Shown: positions 35,941-46,720 of the stretch, piece after piece
How positions within the stretch are numbered: the stretch's first letter is position 1
Layout: each line of letters starts with the position of its first letter
DNA from: Pyrinomonas methylaliphatogenes
GTDB lineage: Bacteria > Acidobacteriota > Blastocatellia > Pyrinomonadales > Pyrinomonadaceae
Reading direction: 5' to 3'
Assembly: GCF_000820845.2 (NCBI RefSeq)
Contig: NZ_CBXV010000008.1
Span: 728,705 to 792,704 of the forward strand
Length of the DNA: 64,000 nucleotides
Notes under the pieces: model-generated
Told to the model about the DNA's origin: nothing
Seen by the model: the letters and a program-made list of their open reading frames with translations, nothing else
The model's database searches: none
Made by a program: the position numbers and the translations under genes

Positions 35941-36762
35941 TCAGATCACCGTCGTGATGATCTCGCGTATGCTGCGTTGCAGATCGCGATCGTCCGTGAT
36001 CGGAAAAGCGAGCGCGACTTCGGCGGCGGCGATCGGCGCAATGCCGCGCGCGATGAGCTGCGCCGCGTAAATCAGCAGGCGAGTCGAAACCCCCTCTTCG
36101 AGACCGTGACCGCGCAAATTTCTGACCTTCTGCCCGATCAGGACGAGATCGCGCGCCATCTCGAGCGAGATGCCGCCTTCGCGCGCGACGATCTCGGCTT
36201 CGAGTTCGGGCGGCGGATAGTCGAATTCGATCGAAACGAATCGTTGGCGTGTCGATTGCTTCAGGTCCTTGAGGATCGATTGATAGCCGGGGTTGTAGGA
36301 GACGACGAGCATGAATTCGGGCGGCGCTTCGAGCAACGTGCCGCGCTTTTCGATCGGAAGCCTGCGCCGATGATCCGTCAGCGGATGGATGATGACCACG
36401 GTGTCTTTGCGCGCTTCGACGACTTCGTCCAAATAGCAGATGGCGCCGTAACGCACGGCGGTCGTCAGCGGTCCATCATGCCAGACCGTCTCTTCGCCTT
36501 CGAGCAAGAAGCGACCGACCAGATCCGTCGCCGAAAGGTCCTCGTGGCAGGCGACGGTGATCAGCGGACGATTGAGCCGCCAGGCCATGTATTCGACAAA
36601 GCGCGTCTTGCCGCACCCAGTCGGCCCTTTAAGCATCACGGGCAATCGCGCATGATAGGCCGCTTCGAATAGCTCCGTCTCGTTGCCAACCGGAAGATAG
36701 AATGGCTCGTCCGTGATGCGGTACTCTTCGATCGCGCGTTCGGTTAAAACTCTTTCGGCCAT
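35941..36762 (-). CDS. MoxR-family AAA+ ATPase (CbbQ/NorQ-like)
   Basis: 273 residues. Walker [11 protein letters not shown], Walker [10 protein letters not shown] (Asp-Glu), sensor 1 VVSYNP and an arginine-finger stretch ([11 protein letters not shown]) are intact. The short form with FYLPVGNE and a C-terminal lid ([14 protein letters not shown]) is typical of CbbQ/NorQ, which remodels a target with a VWA partner. The partner candidate is the VWA protein two genes downstream. ATG 36762 with GGGCGAAG is preferred over much longer frames to 37056 that enter the mnmA promoter region. Confidence 0.9.
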   Translation of the reverse strand: MAERVLTERAIEEYRITDEPFYLPVGNETELFEAAYHARLPVMLKGPTGCGKTRFVEYMAWRLNRPLITVACHEDLSATDLVGRFLLEGEETVWHDGPLTTAVRYGAICYLDEVVEARKDTVVIIHPLTDHRRRLPIEKRGTLLEAPPEFMLVVSYNPGYQSILKDLKQSTRQRFVSIEFDYPPPELEAEIVAREGGISLEMARDLVLIGQKVRNLRGHGLEEGVSTRLLIYAAQLIARGIAPIAAAEVALAFPITDDRDLQRSIREIITTVI

Positions 36763-36937
36763 CTTCGCCCAGCTTGAAAAGACACCCTCGCGGGCTGACG
36801 TTTCATCCCCCTTTGAGGTATCCTTTAGCGTAACGCATTCGTCGCGAACTCGAACGGCTACATGATGCATCTTAACACTCGGCATCATCGGCGGCAAACG
36901 GACCGACGGAATCTGATTTAAGCGAACGGAAGGCAAT

Positions 36938-38050
36938 ATGAAGATCGCAGTGGCCATGAGCGGCGGCGTCGATTCCTCGACGGCAGCCGCGCTTCTGCTC
37001 GAAGCCGGGCATGAAATCGTCGGCTTCACGATGCAGTTATGGGACCAGCGCCGCAACCCGGTTTTCGATGAGAACGGCGAGCCGCTGCCTTCGCGCTGCT
37101 GCTCGCTCGACGATGTGTACGACGCGCGGCGCGTGGCGCAGGAGCTCGGCTTCCCGTTCTACGTCCTCAACCTCGAACGCGAGTTCGAGCAAGAGGTGGT
37201 CCAGCCGTTCGTCCAAAGCTACTTGGACGGCGAAACGCCCATCCCATGTGTGGCTTGTAACAGCCGATTGAAGTTCGCCGCGCTCGATCGACTGGCCCAG
37301 AGTTTGGGCTGCGAGCGTGTGGCGACGGGGCATTACGCTCGCGTGCAGTTTGACGAAAGAAGCGGGAGATATCGGTTGTTGCGCGGGCGCGACCGGCGCA
37401 AGGATCAATCCTATTTCCTCTGGGAGTTGACGCAAGAGCAACTTGCGCGCGCCATCTTCCCGCTCGGCGAGATGACCAAAGATGAGGTGCGCGCCGCCGC
37501 GCGGCGTTTGGGTCTGACCGTCGCGGAGAAGGCCGAATCACAGGAGATCTGTTTCGTGCCGGATGGCGATTACGCTGGCTTCATCGACCGTTATCTGGAA
37601 ACGGAAGGGCGCGCCTCGCCTCCGGCTGGCGAAATCGTCTCCACGCGCGGTGAGGTTCTGGGTTCGCACAAGGGGCTTCATCATTACACGGTGGGCCAGC
37701 GGCGCGGCCTCGGCATCGCGCACAATCGCCCGCTCTATGTGGTCGCCATAGATGCGGCGCGCAATCGCGTCATCGTCGGCGAAGATCATGAGCTGCTGGC
37801 CAGAGAGTTCACCGCGGCGGGCGTCAACTGGGTGGCTTTCGCTGAGCCGCGCGAAGCCGTGCGCGCCGAGGTGCGCGTCCGTTACCGACACGAAGAGGCG
37901 CCCGCGACGATCGAGATGATCGGCGAAAGACGCGCGCGTATCCGTTTCGATGAGCCACAGCGCGCCATCACGCCCGGACAGGCGACGGTCTTCTATCGCG
38001 GCGAAGAGGTCTTGGGCGGCGGTTGGATCGTGCGCGTCAAGCGCGACTGA
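36938..38050 (+). CDS. mnmA: tRNA 2-thiouridylase MnmA
   Basis: 370 residues, normal length. The PP-loop [14 protein letters not shown], the catalytic cysteines in TPIPCVACN and [12 protein letters not shown], and [14 protein letters not shown] are intact. It adds the 2-thio group to U34 of tRNA-Lys, -Glu and -Gln. GAAGG precedes ATG 36938 by 4 bp. It diverges from the MoxR gene and ends at an inverted repeat (38044-38094). Confidence 0.95.
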   Translation: MKIAVAMSGGVDSSTAAALLLEAGHEIVGFTMQLWDQRRNPVFDENGEPLPSRCCSLDDVYDARRVAQELGFPFYVLNLEREFEQEVVQPFVQSYLDGETPIPCVACNSRLKFAALDRLAQSLGCERVATGHYARVQFDERSGRYRLLRGRDRRKDQSYFLWELTQEQLARAIFPLGEMTKDEVRAAARRLGLTVAEKAESQEICFVPDGDYAGFIDRYLETEGRASPPAGEIVSTRGEVLGSHKGLHHYTVGQRRGLGIAHNRPLYVVAIDAARNRVIVGEDHELLAREFTAAGVNWVAFAEPREAVRAEVRVRYRHEEAPATIEMIGERRARIRFDEPQRAITPGQATVFYRGEEVLGGGWIVRVKRD

Positions 38051-38094
38051 TATTCAGTCGTTCGCGATAAAGAAGAGCCCGCGCTTTGGCGGGC
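38044..38094 (+). terminator. Tandem hairpins after mnmA, probable terminator
   Basis: The stop codon is inside the first stem (CGACTGA/TCAGTCG, 38044-38060). A second stem (GCCCGC at 38077-38082 with 38089-38094) follows, then CTGAACTTTCTCTC. The T-tract is poor, so efficiency is uncertain. Confidence 0.55.
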
Positions 38095-38205
38095 CTGAAC
38101 TTTCTCTCCGTCGCTTGCGTAAATACACTAAAGCTTCCCTGAACGAGCGGCTGGGATGGCGTGGCTTCGAATCTTTCAGGGAGCAGATCTCACCTCTAGA
38201 TCAGG

Positions 38206-40023
38206 ATGGCAGACCGTATGGCTATGTCGAACGCTCGTAAGATCGCGCTCATCTTCGCCGGCCTGTTGCTGGCGCTTTTCATCGCCGTTTTTGCCGGCGT
38301 CTTGGCCCTCTATTTCGCGCTCAAGCCGGGCGAGCCGAGCATTGCGCCGAATAGCGTGCTCGTTCTGCGAGTGAGCGGCGATCTGCCAGATTACGTCGCC
38401 GAAAGCCCGATCCCCTTCAATTTGCCGCGCGGCATCTTCGGCGGCGAGGTCCGGTCGCTTACCGATCTGCTCTGGCAATTGAAGAAGGCCAAAGTTGACC
38501 GCCGAATCGGCGGTGTGTTGTTGGAGATCGGCGATGTCGGTGCCGGATGGGCCAAAGCCGATGAGATACGCGATGCGATCGCCGATTTTCGCCGGTCGGG
38601 AAAACCGATTTACGCTTATCTCACCTACGGGGCGAACAAGGAGTACTACATCGCTTCGGCGTGCGAGCGCGTTTACGTCGCTCCGGTCGGCGATCTGTTC
38701 ATCAACGGCCTAGCGGCCAACGCCATCTTTCTGCGCGGCGCGCTCGACAAACTCGGCGTTTATCCGGATTTCTATCAGATAGGCAAATACAAGAACGCGC
38801 CCGATCAGCTTACTCGCCGAGAGATGTCCGACGCGCAGCGCGAGGTGATCAACTCTCTGCTCGATGATCAATTCGCGCGCTACATCAACAACGTCGCCGC
38901 AGCGCGCAAACTCGCCCCCGAAACCGTGCGCGAATTGATCGATCAAGCGCCGTTGCGCGCTGAACAGGCCAAACGGGCCGGATTGATCGACGGGACGGCA
39001 TATCGTGAGGAAGTCGAAAATGAATTGAAACGCCGACTCGGGTATAGAGATGCGGAGAGGTTGCGCATAGTCAAGGCATCGCAGTACAAGCGGATCGAAC
39101 CGGAGTCTCTAGGTCTGAACAGAGGCGAACGCATCGCCGTCATCTACGCTTCGGGCGCGATCGGACCGGGGCGATCGAACAACTCGCCTTTTGGCGAACA
39201 GAATGTCGGCTCTGAGACGATGGTCCGCGCCATCGACGAGGCGCGCGATGATCGGACGATTCGGGCCATCGTCGTGCGCGTCGATAGTCCGGGCGGTACG
39301 GTTTATGACTCCGATTTGATCTGGCGCGCGCTCGAAGAGGCGAAGAAGAGGAAACCGGTCGTCGTCTCGATGAGCGACGTGGCCGCCTCGGGCGGCTATT
39401 ACATCTCCGCTGGAGCCAATTCGATCGTCGCGGAGCCTTCGACCATCACCGGCTCGATCGGCGTCTTCGCCGGCAAGCCCGTGCTTAAAGGGTTCTATGA
39501 TTGGATCGGGGTCAACAGCGAATGGATCTTGCGCGGTCGTTACGCCGGAATCTTCCGCGAAACGGAACCTTTCACGCCGGAAGAGCGCGCTAAGTTCGAA
39601 GAGCTTGTGCGCAGCTACTACTACAACGAGTTCGTCCCAAAGGTCGCGCAGGGGCGTCACCGCGATCCCGAGTACATAGATTCGATCGGACAGGGGCGCG
39701 TTTGGAACGGCGCGCAAGCCAAAGAGCGCGGATTGGTGGACGAGTTCGGGGGGCTCGATCGGGCCATCGAAATCGCCAAGCAGCTCGCCGGAATCCCTTC
39801 GGATAAGGGGATCCAGCGCGTCGTTAAACCCGCACCGCGTTCGCTCTTCGAACAGCTCTTCGGCGGCGATGAGGCGATGGGAGAAGACGAGGCGCGCTGG
39901 CAAGCTGCGCTCGCCTCGTTGCCTGAAGATTTACGGCGCGCGTTGCAGACGCTTCATCTCTTCGAGCGTATAAGGCGCGGCGAATTGATGGCGCTGCTGC
40001 CGTTCGACCTCAAAATCGAGTAA
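38206..40023 (+). CDS. sppA: Signal peptide peptidase SppA, 67K type
   Basis: 605 residues, the long (two-repeat) form of SppA. An N-terminal membrane anchor (ALIFAGLLLALFIAVFAGVLALYF). The catalytic dyad can be placed: Lys196 in QIGKYKNAPDQ and Ser395 in AASGGYY, 199 apart as in E. coli SppA (209 and 409). SPGGTV and IGVFAGK flank the active site. It degrades cleaved signal peptides on the outer face of the membrane. ATG 38206 has a weak ribosome site; an ATG at 38224 is also possible. Confidence 0.92.
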   Translation: MADRMAMSNARKIALIFAGLLLALFIAVFAGVLALYFALKPGEPSIAPNSVLVLRVSGDLPDYVAESPIPFNLPRGIFGGEVRSLTDLLWQLKKAKVDRRIGGVLLEIGDVGAGWAKADEIRDAIADFRRSGKPIYAYLTYGANKEYYIASACERVYVAPVGDLFINGLAANAIFLRGALDKLGVYPDFYQIGKYKNAPDQLTRREMSDAQREVINSLLDDQFARYINNVAAARKLAPETVRELIDQAPLRAEQAKRAGLIDGTAYREEVENELKRRLGYRDAERLRIVKASQYKRIEPESLGLNRGERIAVIYASGAIGPGRSNNSPFGEQNVGSETMVRAIDEARDDRTIRAIVVRVDSPGGTVYDSDLIWRALEEAKKRKPVVVSMSDVAASGGYYISAGANSIVAEPSTITGSIGVFAGKPVLKGFYDWIGVNSEWILRGRYAGIFRETEPFTPEERAKFEELVRSYYYNEFVPKVAQGRHRDPEYIDSIGQGRVWNGAQAKERGLVDEFGGLDRAIEIAKQLAGIPSDKGIQRVVKPAPRSLFEQLFGGDEAMGEDEARWQAALASLPEDLRRALQTLHLFERIRRGELMALLPFDLKIE

Positions 40024-40061
40024 GCGAGAAGCTTTCCGTGGCTGCCGCCCCTTTGCGGAGC

Positions 40062-41366
<1,305 letters not shown>

Positions 41367-41495
41367 CTACCTTTTGAAGTGTGATAGAAATTGTCGCCTT
41401 TTGGTCAGAAAGAAAAGTTCAAGCTAACCGACCGGGCACGGAGTGTCAAGAACGCGCCGCGCTTCGGCTCGGTCGCCTTTCGGAGCAGAGCGAGC

Positions 41496-42368
41496 ATGGC
41501 AATCAAGGTTCGTAAAGCGGTCTTCCCGGCAGCCGGATTGGGCACGCGCTTTCTGCCCGCCACCAAAGCTTCTCCCAAAGAGATGCTTCCGCTCGTCGAC
41601 AAACCGCTCATCCAGTACGTCGTCGAAGAAGCCGTCGCTTCAGGGATCGAATCGATCATCATCGTCACGGGACGCGGCAAGACGGCCATCGAAGATCATT
41701 TCGATATCTCTTTCGAATTGGAGCAGCTCTTACGCGAGCGCGGCAAAGAGGAGTTGCTGCGTGAGGTGCGCGCCATCTCCGACATGGCGCGCATCAACTA
41801 CGTGCGCCAACGCGAAGCTCTGGGCCTGGGCCACGCCATCTTGCAAGCGCGCGATTTCGTCGAGAACGAACCGTTCGCCGTCATGCTCGCCGACGACATC
41901 GTCGATGCGGAGGTTCCGGCGCTGCGCCAAATGCTCGACGTGTATGAGCGGTTCGAAGCCCCCGTGCTCGGCACGATGCGCGTCGCGGGCGAAGCCATCT
42001 CGCGCTTCGGCGTGCTCGACGCCGAAGAGATCGAAGAGGGGGTCTATCGCGTGCGCGACATGGTCGAAAAGCCGCCATTCGACGAAGCGCCGTCGGATCT
42101 TGCCATCGTCGGGCGCTACATCCTGACGCCGGACATCTTCGATGAGATTGAACGAACTCAACCAGGGGCGGGCGGCGAAATACAGATCACCGATGCCATG
42201 CGCGCGCTTCTTCGCCGCCGCCCGTTTTACGCCGTCCGTTTCCGCGGCACGCGCCATGACGCGGGCGATAAGTTAGGTTTCCTGATCGCCACGGTCGAGT
42301 TCGCCTTGAAGCGACCGGATCTTGCTCCAGAGTTCAAGGAGTACCTGCGCTCGCTCAAGCTCGATTGA
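41496..42368 (+). CDS. galU: UTP-glucose-1-phosphate uridylyltransferase
   Basis: 290 residues. KAVFPAAGLGTRFLPATKASPKEMLPLVDKPLIQYVVEEA is diagnostic of GalU, followed by GLGHAILQARDFV and the GAGGEIQITDAM segment. It makes UDP-glucose for envelope polysaccharides and sugar-nucleotide metabolism. ATG 41496 matches the family N-terminus. fabG follows 85 bp downstream. Confidence 0.95.
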   Translation: MAIKVRKAVFPAAGLGTRFLPATKASPKEMLPLVDKPLIQYVVEEAVASGIESIIIVTGRGKTAIEDHFDISFELEQLLRERGKEELLREVRAISDMARINYVRQREALGLGHAILQARDFVENEPFAVMLADDIVDAEVPALRQMLDVYERFEAPVLGTMRVAGEAISRFGVLDAEEIEEGVYRVRDMVEKPPFDEAPSDLAIVGRYILTPDIFDEIERTQPGAGGEIQITDAMRALLRRRPFYAVRFRGTRHDAGDKLGFLIATVEFALKRPDLAPEFKEYLRSLKLD

Positions 42369-42453
42369 AAGCGGGCGGAAGGGCCGGGTTCTCCCGCGAA
42401 GGGCACGTCGAAAGCGAGAAGAGCGTCAAGTTCGGATCGAGGGATCTTCGAAG

Positions 42454-43218
42454 ATGACTGAAACTGCACACAGACCGTTCGCCAAAAAAGCGGCCATCGT
42501 CACCGGCGCGACGCGCGGCATCGGGCGCGCCATCGCGCTGGAGCTTGCGCGCCGCGGAGCCGATGTCGCCTTCAACTACGCGCGCAGCGCCGGAGCCGCC
42601 GAAACTCTGAAGTCCGAAATCGAGGCCATGGGCGCGCGCGCCTTCGCCGCGCAGTGCGATGTCGCGCAGACGGAAGCCGTCGCCGAGATGGTCAAGCAGG
42701 TCAAAGAGGCGTTCGGGCGCATAGATTTTCTCGTCAACAACGCCGGCATCACGCGCGATCAGTTGATTCTGCGGATGAAGGAAGAGGATTGGGATGCGGT
42801 CATCGACACCAATTTGAAAGGCGCGTGGAACTTCGCGCGCGCCGCGCTGCGCTACATGCTGCGCCAGGAAGAGGGCGGCTCGATCCTCAACATCAGTTCG
42901 ATCAGCGGGCTCGTCGGCATGGCCGGGCAAACCAACTACTCGGCTTCCAAAGCCGGCATGATCGGTTTGACCAAAGCGCTCGCCAAAGAGGTCGCCAGCC
43001 GCCGCATCACGGTCAACGCGCTCGCGCTCGGGTTCGTCGAAACCGACATGACCGAAGCGCTCGCCGCCGAGTACCGCGAGAAGATGCTCGCTCAGATCCC
43101 GCTCGGGCGCTTCGCCACCGCTGATGAAGTGGCGCGCGTCGCTTGCTTCCTGCTGTCGGAAGACGCCCGCTACATCACAGGCCAAGTCATTCAGGTCGAT
43201 GGCGGATTGGCGATGTAG
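42454..43218 (+). CDS. fabG: 3-oxoacyl-ACP reductase, SDR family
   Basis: 254 residues. NADPH-binding motif VTGATRGIGRAIA, NNAGITRD, the catalytic Ser (NISSISG) and YSASKAG (Tyr and Lys), and the C-terminal QVIQVDGGLAM. These are the FabG hallmarks. It would reduce 3-oxoacyl-ACP in fatty-acid elongation, although other SDR oxidoreductases look similar and no other fab gene is adjacent. A repeat pair begins 5 bp after its stop codon. Confidence 0.9.
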   Translation: MTETAHRPFAKKAAIVTGATRGIGRAIALELARRGADVAFNYARSAGAAETLKSEIEAMGARAFAAQCDVAQTEAVAEMVKQVKEAFGRIDFLVNNAGITRDQLILRMKEEDWDAVIDTNLKGAWNFARAALRYMLRQEEGGSILNISSISGLVGMAGQTNYSASKAGMIGLTKALAKEVASRRITVNALALGFVETDMTEALAAEYREKMLAQIPLGRFATADEVARVACFLLSEDARYITGQVIQVDGGLAM

Positions 43219-43222
43219 CGGC

Positions 43223-43320
43223 GGATCACATCTACCTTCGTTCGCCATCGAAGACGGGCTCGCAATATTTCTTTCGAGTTGGCTCTTCGGGATCCCATCT
43301 ATCTTCGTTCGCCATCGAAG
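43223..43320. repeat. Direct-repeat pair, 31 bp, period 67, second unit inside a gene end
   Basis: Units at 43223-43253 and 43290-43320 agree at 29 of 31 positions (GGATCMCATCTAYCTTCG then TTCGCCATCGAAG). Each holds a small hairpin CTTCG/CGAAG. The 36-bp spacer is unrelated. Unit 1 starts 5 bp after the fabG stop codon. Unit 2 covers the last seven codons and stop of the convergent acyltransferase gene (43299). Confidence 0.85.
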
Positions 43321-44312
43321 CGCAATCCTTCACCGATCCGAGGTGGGGTGGGGCTTTCTGTCAAGCGAAATGATAGGAGCGCTTTCTGGTCCAGCGCGTA
43401 AAGATCCGGTTCGCCGGGCGGGCGTGTGTGCCAGCGTTTATGTACCCAGAGCCACTGTTCCGGATAAGAACGAATACAACGTTCGATGATAGCCGAAAAT
43501 CTTGCCGTGTTCTCTTCAACGTCGCGTTTTTCATCGCCCGTTAAAATGAGCTCGACCGCGGGTTCGATGTGGATGACGCAACGTCGTTTGGTCCGGTCCC
43601 AAACCGCATAAACCGGTAAGACCGCTGCCCCCGTGCGTATGGCCAGCGTCGCTACTCCCGTCGTGGTACAAGCGAGTTGACCGAAGAAGGGAACGAAGAC
43701 GCCTTCATGCGGTTGAGTGTTTAAGTCGGCAAGTATCCCCAGCGTTCCACCTGAGCGCAGAACGCGCAGCGCGGCGCGTGCCGCCGTGCGCTTATCGATC
43801 GTTCGATTGCCGAAGCGCGTGCGCACGCCATCGACGAAAGCTTCGAGGCGCGGATTGTCCAATCGGCGGACGATGATGTGCTGTGGGAAACCGAAGGCTG
43901 CGCCAGCCAGACTCATCAACTCCCATGGTCCTAGGTGCGCGGTCAGGAAGATGATCCCACGCCCGCGCGCGCGCGCAGCCGCGTAATTTTCTAGCCCCTT
44001 CATCTCGACATAGCGCCGCAAGGTTTCAGGTCGCGCGCGTCGTAGATGGCTGAACTCTCCGAGCTGTCGTCCTAGGCTCACGAATGAGGCGCGCAAGATG
44101 CGCCGTCGCGCGCGATCATCGAGTTCGGGGAAAGCTATCAGCAGATTGCGCTCGCCCGTGCGACGTAGCCTTCGCGCCAGATGGAAAGCGAGATGGCCAA
44201 GCAGAGAGCCGATCCGAACGGCTAGGGGGCGCGGCAAAATCTCCAACGCGGCGAGGATCGCGCGCGCCGACCAGTATTCGATGGCGATTCTCGTGGCGCT
44301 CGGCTTGCTCAT
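43299..44312 (-). CDS. Lipid A biosynthesis-type (LpxL/HtrB) acyltransferase
   Basis: 337 residues. A short N-terminal membrane-associated helix, then the acyltransferase fold with HLGPWE (the H-x4-E catalytic pair), RLDNPRLEAFVDGVR and GGTLGILADLNTQPHEGVFVPFFG. Members transfer acyl chains to lipid A or to glycolipids. The C-terminal 40 residues beyond WVHKRWHTRPPGE are unusual and end within a direct repeat unit, so the extension may be the result of a repeat insertion. The order of neighbours gives no pathway clue. Confidence 0.87.
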   Translation of the reverse strand: MSKPSATRIAIEYWSARAILAALEILPRPLAVRIGSLLGHLAFHLARRLRRTGERNLLIAFPELDDRARRRILRASFVSLGRQLGEFSHLRRARPETLRRYVEMKGLENYAAARARGRGIIFLTAHLGPWELMSLAGAAFGFPQHIIVRRLDNPRLEAFVDGVRTRFGNRTIDKRTAARAALRVLRSGGTLGILADLNTQPHEGVFVPFFGQLACTTTGVATLAIRTGAAVLPVYAVWDRTKRRCVIHIEPAVELILTGDEKRDVEENTARFSAIIERCIRSYPEQWLWVHKRWHTRPPGEPDLYALDQKALLSFRLTESPTPPRIGEGLRFDGERR

Positions 44313-44450
44313 GACTGACTCGAAGGCAAAGTGTAACTTGCGCTCGTGCGATAGGCCAAATCCGCTCTCGCGCGATCCTCTTCCGTTGCACGATCGCTCT
44401 TAAATAGTCCGCCGAATCGATGATCTCGCTCGCAGAAGCGGAGGGATCTT

Positions 44451-45188
44451 TCATCCCCAGAGTTTCCCGATGTAGTGGTCGAGCATACGACACCACCACG
44501 GCCAATCGTGGCTTACGTCGTGTCCCCAGACATCGAGCGTGTGAGGGATCGCTTTGGCGCTCAGGATCTCAGCCAAAAGGCGGCTGCGCTCGGGCGCTTC
44601 GAAAGCCCCTTGTCCGGTCAAGATGTAGATCGCATCGGCGCTTCGCAGAAGCGGCAAGTAGTAATCATCGTTCAAGTTAGGCAAGTATTCGACCGGATTG
44701 TTGAAGTAGACGTTATCGTCATGATAACCATCGAAATAGGGACTGATGTCATATGTGCCGCTCATGGCGATCGTGCCGCGGACGTGATCGGGATGGCGAA
44801 AGTAGAAGTTGGCGGCCAAGTATGCGCCGAGACTCGCTCCGGTCGTCACGGGGCGCGCTTGGTCATCGCCCACATCTTGGCGGATCAGAGGCAGGACCTC
44901 TTGCATCAAGTATCGGTCGTAGCGCGTCAGATATTCCGCTTTGGTAGCCGGCGGAGCGTGATGATTAAGGAGACTCTGGCGATTGACGCTGTTGATCGAG
45001 TAGGCGCGCACACGGCCCGCTTCGAGATGATGGCGAATCGCTTCGATCAACCCGAAGCGCTCGTACTCGAGATAGTCCGCCGCCGCGGTCGGGAACATAA
45101 GGAGCGGATAGCCCGCATGCCCGTAAGCGACAAGCGGCATCTCTAATTGCAGATTCGGACTGAACCAAGAGGTGACTCGGCGCTCCAT
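44451..45188 (-). CDS. Esterase (PF00756-like alpha/beta hydrolase)
   Basis: 245 residues. The nucleophile elbow is TTGASLGAY (Ser), and the final acid/His region is GHDVSHDWPWWCRML. Aromatic-rich strands (YDRYLMQEVLPLIRQDVGDD) match the esterase D/S-formylglutathione hydrolase-like PF00756 family with no signal peptide. It is cytoplasmic; the substrate is unknown. It is not co-directional with an obvious partner. Confidence 0.82.
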   Translation of the reverse strand: MERRVTSWFSPNLQLEMPLVAYGHAGYPLLMFPTAAADYLEYERFGLIEAIRHHLEAGRVRAYSINSVNRQSLLNHHAPPATKAEYLTRYDRYLMQEVLPLIRQDVGDDQARPVTTGASLGAYLAANFYFRHPDHVRGTIAMSGTYDISPYFDGYHDDNVYFNNPVEYLPNLNDDYYLPLLRSADAIYILTGQGAFEAPERSRLLAEILSAKAIPHTLDVWGHDVSHDWPWWCRMLDHYIGKLWG

Positions 45189-45266
45189 AATCAGTCAAAC
45201 GCGCGCGGCGTTTTTGCCGCCAATCATCGCGCAAATCGCTGCGCGAAAGCAAGTTAGAGTCGTAAC

Positions 45267-45296
45267 TTGACGCTCCTGCAACCCATCTGCTATAAA
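45267..45296 (+). promoter_or_regulatory. Sigma-70 promoter of tRNA-Asn
   Basis: TTGACG (45267-45272) and TATAAA (45291-45296) with an 18-bp spacer. Initiation near 45303 precedes the tRNA by about 22 bp. Confidence 0.75.
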
Positions 45297-45324
45297 ATTT
45301 GCGCCTTCAGCGAAGAGTTCTTCT

Positions 45325-45399
45325 TCCGCAGTAGCTCAATGGTAGAGCATCCGGCTGTTAACCGGAGGGTTGTAGGTTCGAGTCCTACCTGCGGAGCCA
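45325..45399 (+). tRNA. tRNA-Asn (anticodon GUU)
   Basis: 75 nt including an encoded CCA end (45397-45399). Acceptor TCCGCAG/CTGCGGA, D stem GCTC/GAGC, anticodon stem-loop TCCGG-CTGTTAA-CCGGA with anticodon GTT, variable loop GGGTT, T arm GTAGG-TTCGAGT-CCTAC, discriminator G. It is followed by its own terminator. Confidence 0.97.
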
Positions 45400-45406
45400 A
45401 GTTTCA

Positions 45407-45442
45407 AAGACGGGCGGCCAAGCGTTGCCCGTCTTGTTTTAT
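45407..45442 (+). terminator. Terminator after tRNA-Asn
   Basis: A 9-bp stem (AAGACGGGC at 45407-45415 with 45427-45435) closes a GGCCAAGCGTT loop and is followed by GTTTTATT. Confidence 0.85.
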
Positions 45443-45463
45443 TAGCAAACCGGCTCGCGTGAC

Positions 45464-46105
45464 ATGCGCCGTTTGAACCTTCCGAAAGTTTATCCGATAA
45501 CCGATCGCTGGCTTTCCGGGTTGCCGCACGCTGAACAGGTCGCGCGTCTCGTGGCAGGCGGCGCGCGGCTCGTCCAATTGCGCGAGAAAAGGCTTCCGGC
45601 GTGCGCCTTTTACGAAGAAGCTGTCGAAGCTGTGCGGATCGCCAAAGCGCGACAGGCGCGCCTCATCATCAACGATCGCGCCGATCTAGCGTTGGCAGTT
45701 GGCGCCGATGGTGTGCATCTCGGGCAAGACGATCTGCCGCCCGAAGCGGCCCGCCGTCTTCTCGGCGAAGAAGCGATCATCGGCTTTTCGACTCACAACG
45801 TCGAACAGGCGATCGCCGCCGCGCATCTTCCAATCGACTATCTGGCCATCGGCCCGATCTTCCCAACCTCATCGAAGGAGAATCCTGACCCGGTCATCGG
45901 TCTCGACGGACTGCGTCGTGTGTGCGCAAGCGTGCGCAAGATACGCGACCTGCCCATAGTTGCTATCGGCGGCATCAGCGAAGAGAACGCGCGCGCCGTC
46001 ATCGAAGCCGGAGCTGATGCGGTAGCGATCATCAGCGCGCTCATCGCTGAAGCTGAAGGGATAGAAGCGCGGACGAGAAGACTGATCGGCTTGCTCAAAG
46101 GATAG
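45464..46105 (+). CDS. thiE: Thiamine-phosphate synthase
   Basis: 213 residues, family-typical length. VYPITDRW, VQLREKRLP, LIINDRADLALAVGADGVHLGQDDLP, STHN, and IGPIFPTSSKENPDPVIG with AIGGI are all ThiE motifs. It joins the pyrimidine and thiazole moieties to form thiamine monophosphate. No TPP riboswitch is visible before it, and no other thi gene is adjacent. The start is uncertain by a few codons. Confidence 0.94.
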   Translation: MRRLNLPKVYPITDRWLSGLPHAEQVARLVAGGARLVQLREKRLPACAFYEEAVEAVRIAKARQARLIINDRADLALAVGADGVHLGQDDLPPEAARRLLGEEAIIGFSTHNVEQAIAAAHLPIDYLAIGPIFPTSSKENPDPVIGLDGLRRVCASVRKIRDLPIVAIGGISEENARAVIEAGADAVAIISALIAEAEGIEARTRRLIGLLKG

Positions 46106-46204
46106 GCCCGATGGCAGCTCGAGCGGACGAAGATCTTGATCTGTTGAATTCAGCTCACGAAGCTCGTCCGACGGGCAGATAAAGCCCATCCATTTGATGT
46201 CAAA

Positions 46205-46720
46205 CTACGTTCGCACTGCGCGGATGATCTCATCGGCTAACGCCTCGCAGCTTTTGCCTTCGACTTCGACGCGCAACGTGGCGAGCGCGTAAATCTCGCG
46301 CCGTTGTTCATAGAGTCGGCGTGCGCTCTCGAAATCACGCGCCAACGGGCGCACCACATCCGTCTTGAGGATTCGCTCCCAGCATAGCTCGAACGGCGCA
46401 TCGAGCCATACGGCGATGTAGCCTTTCTCGGCGAGCATCGCGCGATTGCGTTCGATGGTCCAGGCCCCGCCGCCAAGAGCGATGATCTGAGCTTTCTCTT
46501 GAGCCAGAAGCTCTTCGAGCGCGCGCGATTCGATGGCGCGAAAGCGCGCTTCGCCTTCACTGGAGATGATCTCGTGAATCGCTCTCCCATCCCGCGCGAC
46601 GATGTGGCGGTCGAGATCGACCGCTTCACACCCGAGCGCGCGCGCGAGCGCTTCAGCGACTGAAGTCTTACCCGCCCCCATGAAGCCGGTTATCGCGATA
46701 CGCGGGAAAAGCTCTTTCAT
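46205..46720 (-). CDS. aroK: Shikimate kinase
   Basis: 171 residues. P-loop TGFMGAGKTS (12-20), the shikimate-binding Asp in VDLDRHIV, Arg in ARFRAIES and the lid GGGAWTIERNRAML. It phosphorylates shikimate in the route to chorismate. Its ATG overlaps the aroA stop codon in an ATGA junction, so the two are translationally coupled and co-regulated. Confidence 0.95.
   Translation of the reverse strand: MKELFPRIAITGFMGAGKTSVAEALARALGCEAVDLDRHIVARDGRAIHEIISSEGEARFRAIESRALEELLAQEKAQIIALGGGAWTIERNRAMLAEKGYIAVWLDAPFELCWERILKTDVVRPLARDFESARRLYEQRREIYALATLRVEVEGKSCEALADEIIRAVRT

Noticed and set aside
45400-45463. TPP riboswitch before thiE
   Set aside because: The 64 bp hold only the tRNA terminator and a short leader; no conserved THI-box sequence is seen.
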